From positions 1 through 64,000 of the forward strand of contig OZ253540.1 in the NCBI GenBank assembly GCA_965262485.1: 64,000 bases of DNA, read 5' to 3'. Numbering within the stretch: position 1 is the stretch's first letter; the number at the start of each line of letters is the position of its first letter. The stretch is from Bin87 sp965262485. Lineage in GTDB: Bacteria > Chloroflexota > Dehalococcoidia > Lucifugimonadales > UBA3495. Shown piece by piece: positions 26,510 to 35,244 of the stretch. Under the pieces are notes generated by a model. It was not told the origin of the DNA. It did no database searches and worked only from the letters and a program-made list of their open reading frames with translations. The position numbers were made by a program, and so were the translations under genes.

Positions 26510-27424
26510 CTAACGGTCCACGGTGTGGTAGGTCCCGCCCACGGCAGACGTCAGTTCGTGGACCGGCGCCAATATGGGAATGCCGTATTTGGCGGTGAAT
26601 TCGCGTAGCGACATGCCGTAGTTGCGTTCGACCCATTGGATTTGCTCCTGAGTCCATGCCTCGGGATCGTCGCCTCCCGTACCCGAAGCTACGGGCATGC
26701 CTTCCCATACTTCGTTTGGGAAGTACGTGATGGTGGGATCGAGTCCGTAGCCGATAATGTCGATGCGCAGGTTTGGGATTGGAGAGTTTTGGACTTCTTC
26801 CAACAGGCGGTCGTAATGCAAAAAGTAGTCATCTGCGACGCCGTCGGTGAATACCACAATCCGGTTAGGGCGGTCGTAGTCGTCCAGCTTGACCAGTGCG
26901 CCGTGCGCCCGTCGAATCCCCGAATACATCGTGGTGTTGCGGGTAAACCTGCTGTAGGCCGCGGTTTCCAGGGAGTTGACGGCGTTCCTGAAATCCTCGC
27001 GGGAGCCGGGTGATTCCATGAAATCGAAATCGAATGCCGTGCCTACTCTGGCGTCGAACGTCATCAGGCGTATCCGGTTGCGACTGAAACTTTCTTCATC
27101 GGTGAGGCTGACCAACGAAGCCTGAACCTTATCCAGGTCAAACTTCATTGAATCGCTGGTATCCACGACATAGATGGTGTTTGTGTCAGCCTCGACGGTG
27201 TTGGAGAATGCGGCCCGAATGTCAGGTGATTCGACGATAGTGGGTTGTGTGGCTCCCGCAGCATTTGATGATGTCAGAACGGCGTCGTCCGGCTGGGTGA
27301 CGTAATATGCGATAATTGCGGCTGCGACCGCCAGTATCAAAACCGCGATCAGACCGCCGATTAAAGCCGGTATCTTCCTGGATCTCCGGCCCTCGGTTTC
27401 CTGACTGATATAGAAAACGGGCAT
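26510..27424 (-). CDS. membrane-anchored von Willebrand factor A domain protein
   Basis: A 304-residue protein with a basic N terminus (RRSRKIP), one transmembrane helix (ALIGGLIAVLILAVAAAIIA) and an extracytoplasmic VWA domain. The MIDAS motif is VVDTSDSMK (DxSxS) with the later Asp in VVFTDGVADD. The ATG at 27424 has AAGGG upstream; an in-frame start at 27460 is less likely. It may be a metal-dependent adhesion or scaffolding protein at the cell surface. It is monocistronic and divergent from the next amidase. Confidence 0.82.
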   Translation of the reverse strand: MPVFYISQETEGRRSRKIPALIGGLIAVLILAVAAAIIAYYVTQPDDAVLTSSNAAGATQPTIVESPDIRAAFSNTVEADTNTIYVVDTSDSMKFDLDKVQASLVSLTDEESFSRNRIRLMTFDARVGTAFDFDFMESPGSREDFRNAVNSLETAAYSRFTRNTTMYSGIRRAHGALVKLDDYDRPNRIVVFTDGVADDYFLHYDRLLEEVQNSPIPNLRIDIIGYGLDPTITYFPNEVWEGMPVASGTGGDDPEAWTQEQIQWVERNYGMSLREFTAKYGIPILAPVHELTSAVGGTYHTVDR

Positions 27425-27551
27425 TTGGCGATTCCCTTGCCGGCGGTACGGGATGCGCAATTATATAACAGATTAAACACCCATCGGTTCGCTAACAACC
27501 CGGCCGGTGTAATTTTCGCCGCCTAATTCGACCACAGTGAGGTTTACCGAT

Positions 27552-28901
27552 ATGCCCGTACCAAATGAACTTACCGCCGCTCAGGCCGCCCATGCCATTG
27601 CCAGTCGGCGAATCACGGCGACCGAATTGGCCCAAGCATGCCTGGACCGCATTGCGTCGCTGGATGACCGGTTGAAAGCCTGGGTATATGTGGATCGGGC
27701 GACGGTACTGGCGGATGCGCGAGCCGCCGACCGGGCGGTGGAGCAAGGGAGGCCGCTGGGGCCGCTGCACGGTGTTCCGATTGGCCTGAAGGACATTTAC
27801 TACACTGCCGGTATCCCGACCCGGGCCGGCAGCGAGGTTTACAAGGATTTTGTACCGAGGTATGACGCGGCTACGCTCACGTTGTTGAAACACGCCGGGG
27901 CTTTGATGCTGGGCAAGGCGGTAACCACCGAGTTCGCCTGCCTGGACCCGTCGCCCACGGTGAACCCGTGGAACGCGGCACACACTCCGGGCGGGAGCAG
28001 CAGCGGATCGGCGGTAGCCGTTGCCTCGCGGATGTGTCCGGCGGCGTTGGGTTCTCAGACGGTGGGGTCGGTGCTGCGGCCGGCTGCCTACAACGGCGTG
28101 GTCGGTTTCAAGCCGACCTTCGGCCGGGTCAGCCGCTACGGCGTGGTGCCGGTGAGCTGGAATCTGGACACGGTGGGCTGGCTGGTGCGAACTGTCGAAG
28201 ACGCGGCGCTGTTGTTGCAGGTGATGTCCGGCCCCGATGTCAACGACCCGGTTTCGTCCCACGAACCCGTCGGCGATTACTTGTCGGCCATAGTGGAGCC
28301 ACCCGCGCCGCGCATTGGAATGCTGCGTCGTTATTTCTACGAGGGAGCCGATGCCGAAACGCGACGCCACATAGATGCGGTTGCCGAACAATTGGCACAG
28401 GCCGGCGCCGAAATCGAGGAACTGCCGATGCCTCCCAGCATTGATACGGCATACATTGACCAGCGGTTGATAATGTCGGTGGAAGCGGCGGCGTTTCACG
28501 AGCCCATGTATCGGCGGCAGGCCGAAGACTATCAGCCCAAGTTGCGCGCCATGCTGGCGGACGGTTTGCAGGTGGACGGCATCGCTTATTCGCGCGCCCT
28601 GGAAAACCGACGGCAGTTTATCGCCGACATGGAACAGCTTTCCCAACAATGCGACGTCCTGCTGACTCCGGCCGCGCCGTCGCCGCCGCAGGCCGACGTC
28701 ACGAACACCGGCGATCCAGCGTTCCAGGGGCCGTGGACATCATGCGGTTTGCCGGCTATTTCCCTGCCCTCGGGCATTGCCGAATCCGGTTTACCGCTGG
28801 GGATTCAACTGGTGGCGTCGCCGTTTGCCGAAGCGAGGCTGCTGGGCGCGGCGGCGTGGTGCGAAAACGCATTGGGCGTGGATTTGATGCCGCCGACGTA
28901 A
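27552..28901 (+). CDS. amidase signature family hydrolase (second, distinct)
   Basis: A 449-residue amidase with the triad in VPIGLKDIYY (Lys), GGSSSGSAVA (cis-Ser) and GSQTVGSVLRPA (nucleophile; the usual GGS is VGS). GLPLGIQLVASPF closes the family signature. It is only distantly related to the amidase at 24460 and has no GatC-like partner. The start at 27552 has GAGG upstream; GTG 27537 is an alternative. Its final codons recur in diverged form near 29413-29485. Confidence 0.9.
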   Translation: MPVPNELTAAQAAHAIASRRITATELAQACLDRIASLDDRLKAWVYVDRATVLADARAADRAVEQGRPLGPLHGVPIGLKDIYYTAGIPTRAGSEVYKDFVPRYDAATLTLLKHAGALMLGKAVTTEFACLDPSPTVNPWNAAHTPGGSSSGSAVAVASRMCPAALGSQTVGSVLRPAAYNGVVGFKPTFGRVSRYGVVPVSWNLDTVGWLVRTVEDAALLLQVMSGPDVNDPVSSHEPVGDYLSAIVEPPAPRIGMLRRYFYEGADAETRRHIDAVAEQLAQAGAEIEELPMPPSIDTAYIDQRLIMSVEAAAFHEPMYRRQAEDYQPKLRAMLADGLQVDGIAYSRALENRRQFIADMEQLSQQCDVLLTPAAPSPPQADVTNTGDPAFQGPWTSCGLPAISLPSGIAESGLPLGIQLVASPFAEARLLGAAAWCENALGVDLMPPT

Positions 28902-28974
28902 TACCATAGAATTAGCTCGGCAGCGTCGTTCATGCGACCAGGGTTGGGAACCAGCCATCAAATGAGGTGGGAAC

Positions 28975-29311
28975 ATGCTATATCTGGAACCTCTCACCAA
29001 GTACGCGGACTTCAGCGGGAGAGCAACACGGTCGGAGTATTGGCTGTTCATCATAATTAACTCGGTCATCCTAGCTGTTCTGCCGGGCTTGGCGGCCGCG
29101 ATTTCGTGGTGGATTCTCGCCGTTTTTGCGGTCTTTTATTTGGCCGTTCTTCTACCCAGTTTGGCGGTGCTGGTTCGGCGGCTTCACGACACCGGACGCA
29201 GTGGATGGTGGATTCTGATTAGTTTTGTGCCGTTCGGCGGGATAGTGTTGTTGATATTTACTCTAAATGGGCAGCGACGGCCCCAACGAATATGGTCCAG
29301 AACGGTACTAG
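28975..29311 (+). pseudogene. DUF805 membrane protein with frameshifted C terminus
   Basis: DUF805 proteins are small multi-helix inner-membrane proteins of unknown function. YADFSGRATRSEYWLF, several hydrophobic helices and RRLHDTGRSGWW are diagnostic. The family ending of type GSxGPNxYGP is present (GSDGPNEYGPERY then TAG at 29309-29311) but in the +1 frame after codon 98 (around 29269, in a GGG run). The uninterrupted frame instead runs on to 29406 with non-family sequence. Either a one-base deletion inactivated or altered the gene, or there is a sequencing error. Confidence 0.75.
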
Positions 29312-29412
29312 GTAGCAGGCGAGCGCCGGGCTCTGACCGCTTTACCGTTTCTGTCTCGCTGGCTACCCTATCGCATCCCGGTGATACTCCAAATGTGATT
29401 GAGTGAACAGAT

Positions 29413-29485
29413 CACCGAGGCAAAGCTGTGGCGGCGGCGTGGTGTGAGGGTATTTTGGAGGTTTCGTTGATGCCGCCGATGTAGC
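29413..29485 (+). pseudogene. remnant of an amidase 3' end
   Basis: In one frame the sequence reads AAAWCEGILEVSLMPPM and stop, clearly the counterpart of AAAWCENALGVDLMPPT at the end of the amidase at 27552-28901. The upstream part (ITEAKL) matches FAEARL after a frame change. The remnant lies just beyond the DUF805 gene, so that gene sits between a complete amidase and a second amidase tail. Confidence 0.7.
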
Positions 29486-29513
29486 GGTACGAATTTTATT
29501 TATCTGCCAAAGC

Positions 29514-29568
29514 CGTTAATTGGAAATCGCCCCGCAGTCCTTGACTGCGGGGCGATTTCCAATTAACG
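29514..29568. repeat. perfect 26-bp palindrome with 3-base loop
   Basis: Positions 29514-29539 are exactly complementary to 29543-29568, around the loop CTT. The core is CGCCCCGCAGTC. There is no T-run on either side, so it is not a standard intrinsic terminator. It lies in the gap 29312-29772, which otherwise holds only the amidase remnant and no recognisable promoter. Confidence 0.9.
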
Positions 29569-29772
29569 TACACCGCAATAGTAATAGTCGCGATTCATAA
29601 TGCCGGTGCTGGAAAATTGCAAAACTACGTCGAACCTGCTGGCACACTCTCGTTTCTGGATTCCCGCTCAAGGCCAGAGCGAGGCTTGTACGGCCATGAT
29701 GATGATTTTGTAGCCGTCTTTACGCACATCTTGAGCGGTAACTCAGAATACCCGGTATAAAGGAGGCGAACA

Positions 29773-30330
29773 ATGCAAGGTCAGATACTGGATTATTCCA
29801 TACAGACCAACGAAGGGGTTATCTCAGGGGAAGACGGCAGCCGGTACACGTTTGCGGGGAGCGCATGGAACGACAGCACACCACCGGCCCGCGGGATGCG
29901 GGTGGACTTTGAAGTCCAGGGAACGGACGCGGTAGGCGTGTACCGGGCGTTGGGCGGCGGCGGCGGCGGGGTTGATGTGTCAACGATGTTTTCCTCGTCC
30001 GGCGCCAAGAGCAGAGTCGTTGCCGGTGTGCTTGCCATTGTGCTGGGCTACTTGGGCGTCCACAAGTTTTACCTCGGCAACACCGTCCCCGGCATCATCC
30101 ATGTGGCGGTGACCGGCGTCGGGATCTTCCTGTTTATCGTCGCGGCGATCCTATCTACGGTTTTCTACTACGGTTTCGGGGTGGTTATTGGCGGCCTCTT
30201 TGTTTTGCTTGGTTGGCTGGTCATCACGGCCTCAGGAGTGGTTGGATTGGTTGAGGGCATCATTTACCTCACCAAGTCTGACGAGGAATTTGAGGCGCGC
30301 TACGTTACCCAGAAGCGGCCCTGGTTTTAG
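29773..30330 (+). CDS. TM2-domain protein with N-terminal OB-like domain
   Basis: A 185-residue protein. Residues 1-60 (MQGQILDYSIQTNEGVISGE, DGSRYTFAGSAW, GMRVDFEVQG) resemble the small cold-shock-like domain often fused to TM2 proteins. A glycine linker follows, then a TM2 domain (VLAIVLGYLGVHKFYLGN) with additional hydrophobic helices. GGAGG precedes the ATG. TM2 proteins are of uncertain function. It heads a run of membrane proteins. Confidence 0.8.
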   Translation: MQGQILDYSIQTNEGVISGEDGSRYTFAGSAWNDSTPPARGMRVDFEVQGTDAVGVYRALGGGGGGVDVSTMFSSSGAKSRVVAGVLAIVLGYLGVHKFYLGNTVPGIIHVAVTGVGIFLFIVAAILSTVFYYGFGVVIGGLFVLLGWLVITASGVVGLVEGIIYLTKSDEEFEARYVTQKRPWF

Positions 30331-30434
30331 CCTATCCGGCGGCGGCAGAGCTGCCCGGTCTCCGGCAATGTGTGTGGTTCCCGGAAGCGGGTCGGGATTG
30401 GGGCGGCGGCGCATATTCCGATGGGGAGGAAACT

Positions 30435-32249
30435 ATGTGGCGCTTGTTATTCATCCTGGTGGTTCTCGCTGCCGCAGCGCTGGTATTCGCACTCGATCCC
30501 GAGGGGGTTGTCGCGCAATACATCATCCCTGATTTTGGAGAGATGGGCTGGAAGCAGTTAACTGCCTGGGCTTTCCGCGTACCGGGTACCGGCCTGGCGC
30601 TGTTGCTGGTCATCCCGCTCTGGATCCTGGATTTCAAGTGGAGAGAAGCCAAGCATCCCAAGTTGATCGAGCCGGTAACCGGACCACCCAGTGGGCTGTC
30701 GGCAGCGGCGGTTTCCGTGCTGGAGAGCCGGCAGGTCAACGACCGCACTTTACTGGCGTCGGTAGTCGAGATGTGCCAAAGAGGCATGCTGGAAATCATG
30801 CCAGTCAGGAGGGCTAGGCGAGGAGGTGGATATTCCTATAAGCTGACTGCCCGGGAGTCGCCGAACTTCGATTGGGAGCGGCTGGTGTGCGACCGGCTAC
30901 CCACGGGGCCGGTCACGGTAGAGCGAATGGGTGAGCGGCTGGAGGAGCAGAAAGAAGCCGTGGGTGATGGGCTGGGGGAGTATCTGCAATATCAGGGGAT
31001 TTTCAGCGATAACCCGATACGAGTAAAGCGGGAACAAGGGACAGAGGGTATGTCGCTGGAAATACTGGCGGTGATCCTGTTGGGAGTTGGCGTGGGGTTG
31101 TGGCTGGAACTATGGATTTCCCAGTGGTGGATCAACGCAATCGCCGGCGGCGTCCTGGGGTTCATATACTTTCTGATTTTTGATTCCACTAATGTAGGCA
31201 AACTCAAACCTACTGAGTCGGGTTTGAATGAGATCGGCCAGTGGTTGGGGCTGAAGGAATACCTGGCGGGTCTGGACCCGGGGCACGTTGTGGATGGTTC
31301 GGACCAGATGCTGGCGTATGCAATCGCACTGGATGCCGCCGGGCCGTGGTTGAACGATGCCGTTCCGGCCCCAAGCTGGTTTGGCGAGACCGAGAACCCC
31401 GAAGAGCAGAGGCTGGATCTGGACCAGGCATATCACTTCTTTTTGTCTGCGAAAACGTGGAACCTGACCGGACGGAACGAAGGAGTGGACGAAGCGGATA
31501 CCGAGGACGTGGCGCATCCTTCCGGCGAGCCGCGGGAGCAGGGCGCGGCCTCCGTTGCTCCGGCAAATGCCCCAGCGCTTACCAGCCCGGAGCCGCAGCA
31601 GGTGTTCTACGATGCCGGCCGGGTTTTGGTGTCCGCGAACCTTTTGCGGTTCCCCGGCAAAACCGTGACAATGAACAGAGTCAAGTCTGCGGTTGTGGTC
31701 GAGGTTGAAGTGGAGGCAGAAACGGGTTCGAATAAGTTCTTGAAAGTCGTCGGCAACCTTATAAAATACCTGCCCGGGTCGGGCGCTACGGTGCTTTCGA
31801 TTATTTTCTTATGGGGGGTTCTTTTTGCCGTTCTAGATCACTTCGGTCTCACATCAGAGAGCAAGTTTGCCGACCCTTACGCAGGGGGTAAACCTTTATT
31901 CCCTTTCCTGGGGGATCTCGGGGAGAAGTGGGATGATCTCGCGGAGGAAATCCGGTCTTTGATCGACCCTTCGACAGTGGGAGGTTGGCTCTTTGTTGGA
32001 GCCGTTATCCTGGGGGCGATATTGGCGGCTTTGTTAGGACACAAAATCGTCGAATGGGGCACGGCCAAAACTACCAAATATCGCGCCGGCATCGACGTAA
32101 CCGGTGAGAGCGAGAGGCTTTATTCCGGTGAATACGAGGAGCGTGTGGAGGCGGAAAGAATAGTATCAGCGATCGAACTGGCCAGAGCTGCTGGCGCGGC
32201 CGGCGTTGCTCCGGCAAATGCCCCAACGTTTACTAACCCGGAGCCGTAA
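30435..32249 (+). CDS. DUF2207-like membrane protein carrying a DUF6232-like domain
   Basis: A 604-residue protein. There is an N-terminal signal or membrane helix (WRLLFILVVLAAAALVFAL), a second helix, then a soluble DUF2207-like part (HPKLIEPVTGPPSGLSAAAV, LASVVEMCQRGMLEI) and a helix pair near residues 225-260. After an Ala/Pro linker comes a DUF6232-like module (VFYDAGRVLVSANLLRFPGK with two more helices). The linker recurs at the C terminus (VAPANAPTFTNPEP) just before the stop, and the next ORF begins with a second copy of the module. ATG 30435 has GGAGGA upstream. Confidence 0.7.
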   Translation: MWRLLFILVVLAAAALVFALDPEGVVAQYIIPDFGEMGWKQLTAWAFRVPGTGLALLLVIPLWILDFKWREAKHPKLIEPVTGPPSGLSAAAVSVLESRQVNDRTLLASVVEMCQRGMLEIMPVRRARRGGGYSYKLTARESPNFDWERLVCDRLPTGPVTVERMGERLEEQKEAVGDGLGEYLQYQGIFSDNPIRVKREQGTEGMSLEILAVILLGVGVGLWLELWISQWWINAIAGGVLGFIYFLIFDSTNVGKLKPTESGLNEIGQWLGLKEYLAGLDPGHVVDGSDQMLAYAIALDAAGPWLNDAVPAPSWFGETENPEEQRLDLDQAYHFFLSAKTWNLTGRNEGVDEADTEDVAHPSGEPREQGAASVAPANAPALTSPEPQQVFYDAGRVLVSANLLRFPGKTVTMNRVKSAVVVEVEVEAETGSNKFLKVVGNLIKYLPGSGATVLSIIFLWGVLFAVLDHFGLTSESKFADPYAGGKPLFPFLGDLGEKWDDLAEEIRSLIDPSTVGGWLFVGAVILGAILAALLGHKIVEWGTAKTTKYRAGIDVTGESERLYSGEYEERVEAERIVSAIELARAAGAAGVAPANAPTFTNPEP

Positions 32250-32252
32250 CGG

Positions 32253-32819
32253 ATGTTCTACGATGATAACGGGGTCCGTGTTTCGCAGCACAGCATAAGT
32301 TACCCAGCTGGCGCGTTGTCAGTGCACCGGGTGATTGACATCGCCATCGAGCGGGAAACAGTGGACGACCGCGACGGTACGCACCGGTTTTGGAAGTTAG
32401 TTGGGAAAGTTGTGCAATTTGCAGGATTTGGGATAGCGTTTCTCCCGTTTATTGCCGTGATGTGGACCCTGGTGCTCACCGTCCTGTTTTATTTGGGGAT
32501 TGAAATTGAGTCAGCCCCAGGCGATTATGTGCCTAATCCGAATTGGAGCGACTACGGACCTTTTGAACCAGAGCCCTGGACCTTTTGGGCCATTGGCGGG
32601 GCAGGTATCCTGGCTGGTTTGTTGGTGGGATTGCTCGGGGGTTGGGTGACACGCTTGGCAACCCCCAAAAAAACCAAGTACTGCGTGGCCCTGGCGGTCA
32701 CCGGCCAGGATGCCCGAGTATCTCTCGGCCACCACGACGAACGGGAATCGGTGCAAAGGTTGGCTTCGGCCATCCGGGAGGCGGCCTACAGCGTCGGCAA
32801 CCTCGCGGCTGGGCGCTGA
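32253..32819 (+). CDS. DUF6232-like membrane protein, possibly split from the preceding gene
   Basis: A 188-residue protein starting MFYDDNGVRVSQHSISYPAG, parallel to VFYDAGRVLVSANLLRFPGK in the upstream gene, followed by two membrane helices and TKYCVALAVTGQDARV. It begins three bases after the upstream stop, in the same frame. GAGCCG-TAA-CGGATGTTCTAC aligns with GAGCCG-CAG-CAGGTGTTCTAC inside the upstream gene, so one nonsense change probably split a two-repeat protein. No ribosome-binding site precedes it. Confidence 0.65.
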   Translation: MFYDDNGVRVSQHSISYPAGALSVHRVIDIAIERETVDDRDGTHRFWKLVGKVVQFAGFGIAFLPFIAVMWTLVLTVLFYLGIEIESAPGDYVPNPNWSDYGPFEPEPWTFWAIGGAGILAGLLVGLLGGWVTRLATPKKTKYCVALAVTGQDARVSLGHHDERESVQRLASAIREAAYSVGNLAAGR

Positions 32820-33049
32820 CGACCTGGTCGGATTGCCGCAACGGAACCGGCCACACCAAAGGAATTGGCTCGGGTAATCAGAAGCCTGAAAGCAGATACG
32901 GTATTTTCTCCTCCCGAAGCACCCCCGTATCACATAGGAGAAGTAATCGCAGGCGGCGGTTGCGATAGACTCTTACTTGGCGCAGGAGCACCGGCTGGCC
33001 GATGGTATAATCACCCTAAAGCCGGCGGCTCTGAGATAGGGGTGATGCT

Positions 33050-33436
33050 ATGGAAAAGCTGAAAGAACTCGCCCCCTGGGGGGTCTTTCTGGTCCCGTTT
33101 TTTGTCCTCTCTCTCATCATCATCCCTTGGGCAATTTTCGCCCCGGTGTCCTTTTGCACGGGAATCGATCCTAACAATTCCACGCTTATGGACGGCTGGG
33201 GGGGTTCACTGTTGCGTACTCTCTTTTTCCATTGCTCCTGGGTCGAGCGGTGAGCGCGTTAGATACGCTGTCGATTTTTTTGGATAGCGGTCTTTTTGTC
33301 AGCCGCCGCAATCGCGCCTTACGTCCTCTTACGGAGAAATGCCCAATCTGAAAATTGGCGCACCGCGATTATGCACTCCTACCTCCCCTGGCTCGCTACC
33401 ATACTGGTAATTTTGGGTATTTTTGGGGTAGGATAA
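33050..33436 (+). pseudogene. frameshifted small membrane protein gene
   Basis: The 5' part encodes a hydrophobic start (WGVFLVPFFVLSLIIIPWAIF) that stops at 33253. A downstream stretch in the same frame after a seven-T run encodes WIAVFLSAAAIAPYVLLRRN and WLATILVILGIFGVG, then TAA. Between them the plausible frame is SSGERVRYAVDFFG in a different phase. Two frameshifts therefore probably broke a gene of about 128 codons with three membrane helices. The preceding gap 32820-33049 shows nothing. Confidence 0.5.
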
Positions 33437-33464
33437 ACCCCTACAATCACCAAGGAGTTTACCA

Positions 33465-34739
33465 ATGGCCACTACCCGCCCCCGCCGTCTGGCCCGCCAG
33501 GTTTCTATCGTTGGCGCCGGCCTCTCCCAATTCGGCGCCTACCCTGACAAGTCCAGCCGCGACCTGTTCGTCGAAGCGTTTCACGATATGCAGGACAATA
33601 TCGATCAGGGGATTTCGGCACAGGACATTGAGGCCGGTTATCTGGGCAACTACTCTGCTGATCTTTTCGAGCACCAGGGTCACACCGCCCCCATCATGGC
33701 TGACTGGCTGGGGATGACACCCACGCCAATCACTCGCATCGAAAACGCCTGCGCCAGCAGCGGCAGCGCACTGCGCGAGGGCGTGATGGCGATAGCCAGC
33801 GGCATGTACGACGTGGTGCTGGTGGGAGGCGTGGAGAAGATGACCTCCCTGCCTACCGAGGGGGTCACTGACGTGCTGGCGTCTGCCGCCGATGGCCTTT
33901 ATGAAGTGCCGGCGGGTTTGACCTTCCCGGGCATATTCGGAGCCATCGCCAAGGCTCACATGGACCGGTACGAAACCAATCTGGATCACCTGCTGAAGGT
34001 TGGCATCAAGAATCACGAAAACGGCAAACTCAATCCCAAGGCACAGTTTCAGGTAACTGTTCGCGACATGATGGAGCGGCGCCGGGCGCGGGCGGAACAA
34101 CGGGGTGAGACGGTGCCCGAATGGGCAGATGAACTGGATTTCCTGAATGACGCCCGGGCCAATCCATGGATCGCCTGGCCGCTGCGTCTCTACGACTGCG
34201 CTCCAATTACGGACGGGGCATCGTGCGTGTTGCTGGTTGCCAGCGAAATCGCCAGCCAGTTTACCGACCAGCCGGTGCATCTGGCCGGTATGGGGCAGGC
34301 CACCGGACGCCCGCTCCACGACGCCGAGGAGCTGACATCTTTGTCCGCCGCCAAGATTGCTTCGGCAGAAGCCTACGCTATGGCAGGCATTGGCCCGGAA
34401 AACGTCGGCGTGGCCGAAGTCCATGACTGTTTTACCATTGCCGAAATCGTGGCGAGTGAGGATTTGGGCTTCTTCGCTCCGGGCGAGGGTCCTCACGCAG
34501 TGGACGAAGGCCGTACCGCTCGCACCGGAGACCGGCCCATCAACACCAGCGGCGGCCTGAAGGCCAAGGGCCATCCGGTAGGCGCCAGCGGCGTGGCTCA
34601 GGTCATCGAAGTGTTCAAGCAGTTGAGGGGCGAAGCGGGCGCGCGTCAACTGACCAGTCCCGACCTGGAGTTTGGATTGACTCACAACGTGGGCGGCACC
34701 GGCGGCACCTGCGTCGTCAACGTGCTGCAACGCGGCTAG
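33465..34739 (+). CDS. thiolase-family protein (SCP2-like acetyl-CoA acyltransferase)
   Basis: A 424-residue thiolase. The acyl-accepting Cys is in RIENACASSGSAL and the catalytic His in GHPVGASGVAQV; HDCFTIAE and LTHNVGGTGGTCVV are also conserved. AAGGAG lies upstream of the ATG. It is followed after 10 bases by a DUF35 protein; such pairs form acyl-channelling complexes in archaeal and bacterial thiolase or lipid-transfer systems. The acyl substrate is unknown. Confidence 0.92.
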   Translation: MATTRPRRLARQVSIVGAGLSQFGAYPDKSSRDLFVEAFHDMQDNIDQGISAQDIEAGYLGNYSADLFEHQGHTAPIMADWLGMTPTPITRIENACASSGSALREGVMAIASGMYDVVLVGGVEKMTSLPTEGVTDVLASAADGLYEVPAGLTFPGIFGAIAKAHMDRYETNLDHLLKVGIKNHENGKLNPKAQFQVTVRDMMERRRARAEQRGETVPEWADELDFLNDARANPWIAWPLRLYDCAPITDGASCVLLVASEIASQFTDQPVHLAGMGQATGRPLHDAEELTSLSAAKIASAEAYAMAGIGPENVGVAEVHDCFTIAEIVASEDLGFFAPGEGPHAVDEGRTARTGDRPINTSGGLKAKGHPVGASGVAQVIEVFKQLRGEAGARQLTSPDLEFGLTHNVGGTGGTCVVNVLQRG

Positions 34740-34749
34740 GGGGCGTCCG

Positions 34750-35169
34750 ATGACTACCGAAGCCGAATCACGACCGTTCAACGCCGCATCGTTCTACGCC
34801 TTCCTGAAAGAGGGACGATTCATGGGAGTGCGCTGCCGGGAGAACGGCAACGTTTACGCAGAAGCGCGGCCGATCGATCCGGTGAGCCACAGCCGTAATA
34901 TGGAGTGGCACGAATTCAGCGGGCTGGGCACATTGAGCACTTTCACCTGCATCTCAGTGGCTCCGGCTTCACTGGAGGCCAAAGGCTACGGGAGGAACAA
35001 TCCGTATTGCACGGGAATAGTGACCCTGGAAGAAGGGCCACGAATCAGCGCCCGTATCTCGGGGGTGGACGCCTCCAACCCACAGAACATACCGGTCGAT
35101 TTGCCGGTGGTACTGGCGCTGGATGAAATCGACGCAGACGACCCGGGGCTGGTGTTCCGTCCGGCGTAG
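34750..35169 (+). CDS. DUF35 OB-fold acyl-CoA-associated protein
   Basis: A 139-residue partner of the upstream thiolase. The order follows the DUF35 family: an N-terminal helix (FNAASFYAFLKEGRFMGVRC), a ribbon region and an OB fold (WHEFSGLGTLSTFTCISVAP). The ribbon normally has CxxC pairs; here only GVRCRENGNVYAEARP remains, with one Cys, so zinc binding is probably lost. The rest of the protein is intact. Confidence 0.85.
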   Translation: MTTEAESRPFNAASFYAFLKEGRFMGVRCRENGNVYAEARPIDPVSHSRNMEWHEFSGLGTLSTFTCISVAPASLEAKGYGRNNPYCTGIVTLEEGPRISARISGVDASNPQNIPVDLPVVLALDEIDADDPGLVFRPA

Positions 35170-35244
35170 GGACGGGAAAATCAAAGGCGCTTGACCGGTT
35201 CACTTCCGGAAGTATTCGTCTAATAGGAGGGCGTAAGTAGATAA

